The translations under genes and the position numbers were made by a program. Shown in pieces: positions 56,204 through 64,000 of a stretch of DNA of 64,000 nt (positions are counted from its first letter, which is position 1; each line of letters opens with the position of its first letter). Below the pieces are notes generated by a model, which was not told where the DNA came from, ran no database searches, and was given only the letters and a program-made list of their open reading frames with translations. Where the stretch lies: the NCBI GenBank assembly GCA_016081115.2, contig CM071935.1, positions 23,044,653-23,108,652 on the forward strand, read 5' to 3'. Source of the DNA: Rehmannia glutinosa. Lineage: Eukaryota > Streptophyta > Magnoliopsida > Lamiales > Orobanchaceae.

Positions 56204-59200
56204 ATGGAAAATCCATACCGGGTCTACTGTGGACTTCGATGGTATGGTTAAAGAAGGGTCCGACGACACCCTTGTGAAGAAGATTGCTGAGAAACTGGAA
56301 AAATCTAGATTAAGACCATTTTTTACGATGGAGTTCCCAATGACCTACGTAGAAGAGGTCGCACAGTTCTACGTGAACGCTGAGGTTCACGATGAGGGCA
56401 TCAAGTCCTCTGTTCATGGAAAGGAGTTCACCATTACTGCCAAGGATCTGGCAGAACACTGTTCGTTACTGGTGGAAGGAGTGCCGGAAATTTATGAAGC
56501 TGATGTCGGCCTGGCTGCTACTTGGAAGGAAGTAGCCAAGTCATTGTCTTTGCCGTGAAAGTAGTCTATCTGACTAATAAGAGGCCGGGCCAAGGAGAGA
56601 CTACCACAAATTCTTTGGACATCGTTGCCAAATGCATAGACATCAAATTTGGGAGCTTTGACCGATTGTCCAAAGCAAAGTTGATCGTGATGGATGCGAT
56701 CATTGAAGAGAAGAAAGTGAACTGGCCGAGTTTGTATACAAAGAGACTCGCGAGAATGTTGGGAATAAATCCTTCAAGGAGGATGGTACATTTGGAGGTT
56801 CCCCGGGATACACCGGTGATTGGCCGAATGATGGAAGTAAAAGAAGTCCCTCTTTGACATGGAAAGGCGTTCCATGTAAACAAGAGGATGTTTCGATCAA
56901 ACCTCTCTGGCGCACAGAAGAGAGCCTACGCTAAAAGAGCTGATACGAGTGAGGGGAATCGGTGACCCGATGATACATCTATCTACCCTCCTCAAAAGAA
57001 GGCCGCTCCCGCACTGCTAAGAAGATCTTTGCCCCCCCGCAAAGAAAGAAAAAGAAATCTGCTCCTGCCCCTGCAGCCGAGTCACCTGCTCCCGCAACCG
57101 TGTCTCCTACCCCCGCAGCCGCAGCGGAGAAGGAATCTCAAATACCTTCTCCGGTAGTCAAGAAAAGGAAAACTGATAAGCCACGACGGCCAGCTCCTCA
57201 GAAGAAGACGACGGCACCGGCCCCCGCCGCCCAGGACTCAGAAGAAACCTTATCTTAACCAGAAGTCCCTCTGGTACAAAAAAAGAGAAGAAGAAGAATC
57301 TTCAAGTGTTCCGAGCTTGAGAAACCGGCTGAGTCAGCCACTCAGCTGAAACAGATACCGGAGACTGCTGGAGAAGTCGAGTCTCCAAAAATTATTGACG
57401 AAACAACCAAGTCTGCTGAAGGCAATCAGCAGAGGCAAACTAAAGACACAGCTGTAGTTCGAACAGCTGAGACACAAGAAGTAGCTGAGAAAGCAAACTC
57501 GCCTGTTGACAGGGTTATATCCCCTCCTGCAACAGACGCAGCTGACGGTATGGAGCACCAAAGCTTGCTACCTTTTATCCCTGAGAACGAGGGACAACAA
57601 GGAGAAAATGATAGAGATGATGATGATGTGATGATCTTATCCCCACCTTATCCAGACATCCAAAATCGTCTGCGAGAGTGGAGGAAGTGGATGTTGAGTC
57701 GATCCAGGGAACAGTTCCAAAGACCGGAGTTTATCGAAGAAGAAGAGGAACTGTTGAACTTTCTTGGGGTGACCACTGTGGTCCAAGCACTGGATGAAGA
57801 AAACTGCACAGATATCTTGCAGATCTTCAAGGACAAGGAGAAGAAGAGACAGCAGAGGTCGAGGCTCGTGAAAAGGCCGATCTTTGTCCTTTTATCGGAA
57901 CCATCGAACATACACATCCTCATCTCGATATTTTTTCTCGGGAGTGAAGATGATGATCTAGACCCCCGCCGCTCTGATGGAAGAATTAGAGATGCAGCAA
58001 GCCATGTGGGAATCCGAGCCCTACATGAGCAAAGGATGTTGGAAGGACAGGGAGTCTTCCACATCACGGTGGAAGTTGATCCCATGGGAGTGGTGCGGCA
58101 GATTGCCACTATCATTGCTCGCCACCACTTCCCGGACTTATTCGGAGGAAGGTGTTAAGGAATCGGCAATGAACCGGGATTGTGGGGACCCCTGATCGAG
58201 CCAACCCCTAATGAAGGTATCTTACCACCGCCCCAACGGCCGCATACTCAATGGGAACACCGGAGTCCGGAGACGAGTGACCCCATTTCAAGTCACTCAC
58301 CGGTGGTGCCACCGAGGGGGAAACTCCCTCCACCTGCAGCAAGGTCGGAGGATGCCGCATCTCGACTCCACAATGAATATCGGAGGCGAAGTGGAGAAGG
58401 AACAACCACGAGAACACAAAGCAGTTGTCATCAATGAGGCTCGAGATAGTTGAGATTGTCTGGTGAGTTGCCAATCGCTTCTGTGAGGCCAATGACGCGC
58501 CGTCTGATCGAGGCACATGAAGGAATCGCCGGGAGTTAACACTGCGGGTGCAATCCATGGAGTTGAGACTCGGTGGATGCCACCACGAAGACCCCAAGAC
58601 AGTGACACTTTGTGGAAGGGGATGTCCAGTGCCTCGCTGCAGTTGAGACTGCAGGAGGTAATGAAGGCTAACGGGAGGTTGAGACTTCCCGGAGTAAAAA
58701 GAATGAGGCACAGAACATCCCTCCTGCCATCATTGATCCATCAGAAAAGGAGATAAGTGCTCTTCACGACTCCCAGGATAATCGATGTAACTTTTCTGGG
58801 ATCCAAAGGTGAAGATGAAGCTGAGTCATCCCCTATTGCAGATCCAAAAGACTCAGTTGAGGATGTTCCAACCACGAGTAAGTCTGACCTCAAGACTACT
58901 TGCCAAACATTCAACTTTGATGATGAGCCACCCATGGCAATCTCGTCATCGTCTCGATGACGCTCGATAAGGCCGAGGACTACCAACTCATTTGGAAAAA
59001 CCGGTGAGACGGACGAAGCCTGTTGAGACAATTTGAGACGGACGAAGCTGTTGAGACAGTGAGGCTCGGCAAGTCGGGTCGACTTCACAACAGCACCACA
59101 ACAAACAGAGTCCACCGCGCAGCCCCCAAGCCGCTGCAGCAGTTCGACTCCACAGGGGACTTCACGAGCACCATTTATAATTGAACAGATTCCAGTTGCC

Positions 59201-60836
59201 CGTGGTGATCCTTTCATAGAATCATTTCCTTTCTCTCTGGAGGTACCCGACCTCTCTGAAGAATCAGCTAGAGATCGCGAGCGCTTCCACATACATGACC
59301 CTGTTATTCCATCAGACACCATTGTTCCAGCTGACTATGACTTTGACGCTGCTTGGCAGTCAGCTGAAACAGAGGAGACAGCTAAAGTTCGGGAAGTCTT
59401 CAAAGCCTTATTTGCTGAGATTGAAAAGATGGAGAGACACCAGGCCTCACTGGACATGAGGCTGGATAACAGAGACGCCAACTTTACTGCTGATTTGCGA
59501 GGCATAATAGTCAGGATCCGGGGGTGGTGGCAACAGCAGCAGACAATGCGTGTGGAACAAGCTCGATATTTCAGGACATTGTTTAACAAATTGCTAGTCT
59601 GGCGGGCTGAGAATGCTGATGCCAAGACAAAGTTGCAAGAGCACATCGAACAAATGCATGAATCTCACAACACAGAGATAAAGCTGCTGCGTGAACACAA
59701 TAAGAACGAGCTCCTGCGCGTGGAAGAGAATATGGATCGAATATTCAGTCTTCTCATGTCGAGATGAAGTTGGTAGCAAATTTAATCCAACGCCACCCGC
59801 ACCGAGTTCCGTGCGGCAAAGATACTCGCGGATTCGGCGTAACTCGACTATCAGCAGACTAGACTTCTTGCTTGCTATCTTGTTTCTAGGGGTTCCTCTC
59901 TCCTTTGATGATGCCAAAAAGGAGGAAGAGGAATACCTAAAAGCGCGCCCGGGCGGGTCCGAAGTCGAGAAGGAGGAAGCAAGTGAAGGGAAAGACAGTG
60001 AGGAAGTAATAAAGAGAGAAGAAAGGGAAGTCTGTTGAGGGGGAAGGTTCGAAAGATGTGACCTTGATGATTGCTAAAACCCTCAACAAGGTCTTGTCAC
60101 GGTGATATTATCACCAAACTCCCGGTGACTCGCCACTCCAACACTTTGTACCTATTTGAAAAGAGAAAGACGATTGAAGCGAGGATGAAGGAAGTGGAAG
60201 GATGGATGGATGCCCGAGTTATGGATATTCTCGACACAACATGGAGGCATTCCAATGCATGAGACACCTATGCCATTTCGAGATCCGGAACCGAGCCAAG
60301 ATCTGTTGATGAATTCAAGACGCTAGCATCGAAGGTTACTTCGCAAATATGTCCACGGCTCAAGCTCGGGATTTGTATCTTGGGAAAAAGGTCTCACACT
60401 ATGTGAAGAAGCGACAGCAAGCAGACATCGGCGATCTCTCTCTGCCGGGTCACTCGGGAAAAAAAGACCCAGAAGAAAGTACACGCCCGAGAGGAAGAGG
60501 AAGAAGCAGTGGTGGAGGAAGAGGTTTCAGACCTAGACCTCTGCCCAAAAATATTGAGTATATAGATCCAGGAAAGAAAGGAGGGATCTATTGGGCTGGA
60601 TTTGACGAAGTAGCCAACCTGCAAGTGGCTAAGAACAATCTTGAGTATGTGAAGAGAATTGAAGAGGAAAATAAAAGACAAACTCAGCTATGGGAGGAAA
60701 GACAAGAAAGGCGAGAAGAGATGAAGTCGCGAGGAAGGGCGTATGAAAAGAAGAAGGCGGTCAAGATGAGAAAAAGAGAAGAAGGTCGAAGATGACAGAG
60801 TGAACAAGATGAAAGAAGGAGGCAGAAAGGAGATGA
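56204..60836 (+). pseudogene. Third ORF (aORF) of SIRE-like element 2, disrupted
   Basis: ATG at 56204 directly joins AAAATCCATACCGGG, so the codons equivalent to about residues 2-12 of element 3 are deleted and the frame is wrong. The true frame appears from 56229 (DFDGMVKEGSDDTLVKKIAE), with PMTYVEEVAQFYVNAEVHDE and SSVHGKEFTITAKDLAEHCS. Later pieces are a Pro/Ala/Lys-rich part (57050-57260), an acidic part (57550-58150), a VET-rich part (58490-58700), a coiled coil (59429-59767: MERHQASLDMRLDNRDANFT) and a basic C-terminus (60440-60795) with GIYWAGFDEVANLQV. The homologous stop is at 60834-60836. Confidence 0.78.
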
Positions 60837-61166
60837 AGTGTTGCTGTCCACCCCTTCGTGTATTTTACTATATAAATACATTTTTGTGTAAGTCTTCTGT
60901 ACATTGAATAAAATTGTACAATTTCTATACTTGTGGAGATATAGAATAGCATGGTTACTTTAAGGTCCATTTAAGCTCTGATACATTTTCTTTTGATTCA
61001 AGCTCTGATACACTTTGTAAACAACTATGTAAAGAACAAGAATGTTATGATCAATAAAAGATCGATTCTAAGCATACATTCTCGTGATTCTACATTTACG
61101 TATGTATCTTTTTTGTTTAATTATTGATGTATGTTTTAAGTTTTGGCATCATCAAAAAGGGGAAAT
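60837..61166 (+). other. 3' noncoding region and PPT of element 2
   Basis: Ends in GGCATCATCAAAAAGGGG and AAAT just before the 3' LTR (PPT about 61154-61166). No other feature seen. Confidence 0.85.
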
Positions 61167-62743
61167 TGTTGGGAAATTATTTTGTAGATTTTGATGAATG
61201 CCATGTAAAACTTAGAATATGAAGTTGGCACCCCATTTTTGTTGTAAATTGCATTGTAATAGATAGGGCTGGTCGAGCTGAGTTAAGTCAGCTATGCCTG
61301 AACATGCAAGAAGACAACTAGAGACTAGAAGGAAGACTCACATTGTGAGGCGGTGAGTATGGCAAAGAAGAGAAGATAGGAACTCGATCAAGGGGCGGTG
61401 AGATGCGGTGAGTGAAGTATCATCAAGTCAACTCAAGATAGCCAAGTCTCAAGTTGAAGTGATGAAGAGTCATCCAATGATTGGAAGCTGACTCAAAGTC
61501 ACCTGGGGAAGGCAAGGAAATGCAGTCAAGTCGAGATAACTAAAAGAGATCCGTTGCACAGAAATCAAGAGAATTACTTAAACAAGTAATACTTCCACAC
61601 TACCTTTCTTAAAGTGCACAATCCCAGAAGCGTGCAAAAGGAATAAACCAATGGGAAGCATCGCACCGTGTCGATCTACGAAAAGTCAAGGATCATTTAT
61701 ACGAGGAAATGTCAATTCCAAGAACTGCAACAAGACAAGCCAACGTCCACAAGTGACTTTAAAAAATAAGCCTATCTCTTCAACGGGCAGATTTTTGAAA
61801 GACCACTATAAAAGGCTGAGGAGTTTATTTGAGAAAAGGTTACCTTGACCATAAGAGAATTGAATACAAGCAAGAAAGAAATATTTGTAACCTGAAATAT
61901 TCTCAAGTTATTAAACGCTCAATCCCCAAGCCTACATTACGAAGGAAATCAATCCTACACTCACCTGTGAAGGAAAGACGACTTCAATCAGTTGAAGAGG
62001 AAATATTTGAAGAATCAAGGGGTCTATATGCGACGAAGGATTGTAGGAAGGTTCAAGGTCGAACCAGGCTTAAGTTATTTGGAGGGCTTCGTGATCAAAT
62101 CCAAGGAACTTGAGCAAGTGGGCTGTAGTAGCAAGGCAGCTGCCCTGTGAAGAAGCTGAGTCGTATGAGAAGCCAGTTGTGTGACCAAGGCATCTCCAGA
62201 CTGAGTCCCAAAGGATCAAGTCAGCTGTGTGATCAAGACTTGTATCTGGACTGATTAACCACTCTGTATATTGATCAATACTTAGTGGATTCCTCCAGGA
62301 GTTGGAGAAGAGAGGAGTAGAAGAATTATCCCATCTTCGAACCTCTATAAAAACTTATTGTGTCATTTACATTTCAGCACTTTAATTTTTGCGTATTACA
62401 TTTATATCTGCTGATAAATTTGCTATCAAATTGATAATTACAAAGTGCTAAAACCAAGTATTGAAACAAACTTAAACCAAAATCAAGGGTGTTAAGTCTT
62501 CCGCTGAAAACATATCACAGTCAAGTTAAGTCTTTAGTCAAAACAGCTGAGTTATTCTATCAACAGCTCAGTCGAGTCTGTTGAGTGACTAACTCCGCTG
62601 ATTAACTAACTTAGCTGTCCATCAAGGACTTAGCTGTGTAGTATTAACTCTGAATATTTAAAAGGACTAAATTTGAAAAGTTGGTAAGGTTTATTCAACC
62701 CCCGCCTTTCTAAACCTAACACTCACACCCCTTGGGACCTACA
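61167..62743 (+). repeat. 3' LTR of SIRE-like element 2
   Basis: TGTTGGGAAATT to GGGACCTACA, 1,577 bp, collinear with the 5' LTR over most of its length. One clear difference is GTCGAGATAACTAAAAGAGA near 61530, whose counterpart is missing from the 5' LTR near 48975. AGAAT follows. Confidence 0.92.
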
Positions 62744-62748
62744 AGAAT

Positions 62749-63743
62749 TTATCACACAGTTCTTTGTTTGTGGATCCAAAGATGATGTCATCCACATATA
62801 TTTGAACAAGGAGTATACTCTTCCCATCTTGAATTCTGAAGAGTGTTCTATCCACTTTGCCTTTTGTGAATCCATTCTCAGTTAGGAATTGTGATAATGT
62901 ATCATACCATGCTCTAGGTGCCTGTTTCAAACCATATAAAGCTTTCTTGAGTTTGTATACGTTATCTCCAAGAGTCTTCTGCTCAAATCCTGGAGGTTGT
63001 TCAACATATACTTCTTCTTCTAACAACCCATTAAGGAATGCACTCTTTACATCCATTTGATATACAATAAAGTTCTTGTGAGCTGCATAGGCAAGAAACA
63101 TTCTTATTGCTTCCAATCTTGCCATAGGAGCAAAAGTTTCATCAAAATCTATTCCTTCTTCTTGGCAATACCCTTTGGCTACCAATCTTACTTTGTTTCT
63201 CACCACAGAACCCTCCTCATTCATCTTGTTTCTGAACACCCATTTAGTGCCAATAACATTTTGATGGGTAGGTCTTTGAACCAATTCCCACACTTTATTC
63301 CTCTCAAACTGATTTAGCTCTTCTTGCATGGCTTGAATCCAATGTTTGTCATCCAATGCTTGTGACACATCTTTTGGCTCTATTTGTGAGATGAAGCAAG
63401 TGAACATTGCTTCTTGTTGAGTTCTGGATCTAGTTTTCACACCTTCTCTTACATCTCCAATGATTAGTTCTGGTGGATGGTCTCCCAGCCATCTTACATC
63501 AGGTTGACGTAAGTTAGCTGGATTCAGTCGTCTTGCAGCCGTGTTATTTTGATCAGCTCTCTCATCATTATTTAGCTGTAGATTTTCCAGTTGTCTTTGA
63601 GACTCAACTATCTCATCTTCATCTGGATTTATAATTCCAGCTTCAGCTTCAACATAGGGACTCTTCTGCATGGTTGGTTGATTCAAACTTATCACCGACT
63701 CTTCAATGTCTTCTCCATTTACGTTGGGTTCATCAAACACCAC
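62749..63743 (-). CDS. pol: SIRE-like RT N-terminal two thirds and linker, element 3
   Basis: A 334-residue uninterrupted frame, the best RT in the window. The N-terminal linker has HVVFDEPNVNGEDIEES-like sequence and an acidic NPDEDEIVESQRQL. RT motifs follow in order: WELVQRPTHQNVIGTKWVF, VAKGYCQEEGIDFDETFAPM, FIVYQMDVKSAFLNGLLEEE, QPPGFEQKTLGDNVYKLKKA, LYGLKQAPRAWYDTLSQF, and LLVQIYVDDIIFGSTNKELC with the catalytic YVDD intact. The frame ends in sequence of the element 2 insertion site and is continued by the piece at 48148-48616. Confidence 0.9.
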
Positions 63744-64000
63744 ATGGATGGATTCTTCTCGTGACCATTGTCCTCTTGTTGAGCACTGTAGGCTTTGCTT
63801 CGGTGAGTATCTAAGAAGATACCTTCATCGCCTTTAGCATCAAAGGCCTTTAAATTATCTTTGCCATTGTTATGGATGAAGCATTTGCATCTAAATATTC
63901 TAAAGTATGCAACATTTGGCTTTGTCCCTGTCCAAATCTCATAGGGAGTCTTTGTCGGTTATCTGTTTTATCATGCATCTATTTTGTGTATAGCATGCTA
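63744..64000 (-). pseudogene. pol: SIRE-like integrase C-terminal part, element 3, cut by window edge
   Basis: Minus-strand text includes TQNRCMI near 63990-63960, PYEIWTGTKPNVAYFRIF (about 63945-63895) and KCFIHNNGKDNLKAFDAK, the end of copia integrase. Small indels break the frame near 63950 and 63760-63820. The rest of the element is beyond the window. Confidence 0.8.

Larger units (their letters stand above)
48617..62743 (+). mobile_element. SIRE-like Ty1/copia element 2, full length
   Basis: A 14.1-kb element with LTRs 48617-50157 and 61167-62743 and a perfect AGAAT target duplication (48612-48616 and 62744-62748). It has an exact initiator-Met PBS, gag, protease-integrase, RT, RNase H, spacer, third ORF and PPT. 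It is the youngest insertion of this stack by nesting, lying within element 3, which lies in element 4, which lies in the Athila element. Frames are mostly open in gag and integrase but broken elsewhere, often at CTG/CAG sites. Confidence 0.93.
40688..64000 (-). mobile_element. SIRE-like element 3, split by element 2, 5' end outside window
   Basis: Minus-strand copia element inserted in the integrase of element 4. Visible: 3' LTR 40688-42259, PPT, third ORF 42567-47168, spacer, RNase H, RT C-terminus to 48616; then element 2 (48617-62743); then RT and integrase C-terminus 62749-64000. AGAAT flanks element 2 on both sides, so the two RT pieces were once contiguous. Its reading frames are the best preserved of the four elements, which makes it the reference for the third ORF. 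Confidence 0.9.

Overview
The window is plant nuclear DNA made entirely of nested transposable elements; I found no host gene, rRNA or functional tRNA. The evidence for a plant, probably a eudicot, is Athila-type Ty3/gypsy protein sequence, SIRE/Maximus-type Ty1/copia elements with LTRs of about 1.5 kb and an initiator-Met primer binding site (PBS), a MULE with a 9-bp target duplication, and a PBS of the TGGCGCC type. I cannot name the species from sequence alone.

Layout from the outside in. Level 0 is a decayed plus-strand Athila-like element: 5' LTR end at 905, PBS 912-930, gag, protease and the start of RT up to 3799; RT/RNase H resumes at 32320-33700 and integrase at 33850-34163 and 35772-36539. 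It runs off both window edges and is broken by three insertions.

Insertion 1 (3800-32314, minus strand) is a non-autonomous gypsy element with gag and protease but no RT, RNase H or integrase. It forms a tandem LTR-internal-LTR-internal-LTR array. The middle LTR (24325-25848) is a mosaic: its left part matches the right LTR and its right part matches the left LTR, as expected from unequal LTR-LTR crossover. Both internal copies carry a SIRE-like insertion at the same base: a full element (8790-22823) in the first and a solo LTR (27735-29293) in the second. A further minus-strand solo SIRE-like LTR (4931-6470) sits in the left LTR.

Insertion 2 (34164-35771) is a 1.6-kb non-autonomous MULE in the Athila integrase, with 9-bp target duplications, internal AT-rich repeats, a (TA)n tract, a tRNA-like segment and a G-rich block.

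Insertion 3 is a stack of SIRE-like elements. Element 4 (minus, from 36540) is hit at 40688 by element 3 (minus), and element 3 is hit in its RT by element 2 (plus, complete, 48617-62743). After element 2, element 3 continues to the window edge.

The SIRE-like elements have the order LTR - PBS - gag - protease - integrase - RT - RNase H - about 0.5 kb spacer - third ORF of about 4.5 kb - polypurine tract (PPT) - LTR. The third ORF (here aORF) is on the pol strand and occurs in elements 1, 2 and 3. It shows no signal peptide or membrane segment, so 'envelope' is not supported. The spacer before it carries a conserved CCAAT/TATA arrangement and ACGT motifs, a candidate internal promoter. Many frameshifts in elements 1 and 2 fall at CTG/CAG triplets that are intact in element 3, which may reflect long-read consensus error at methylated CHG sites rather than real decay.
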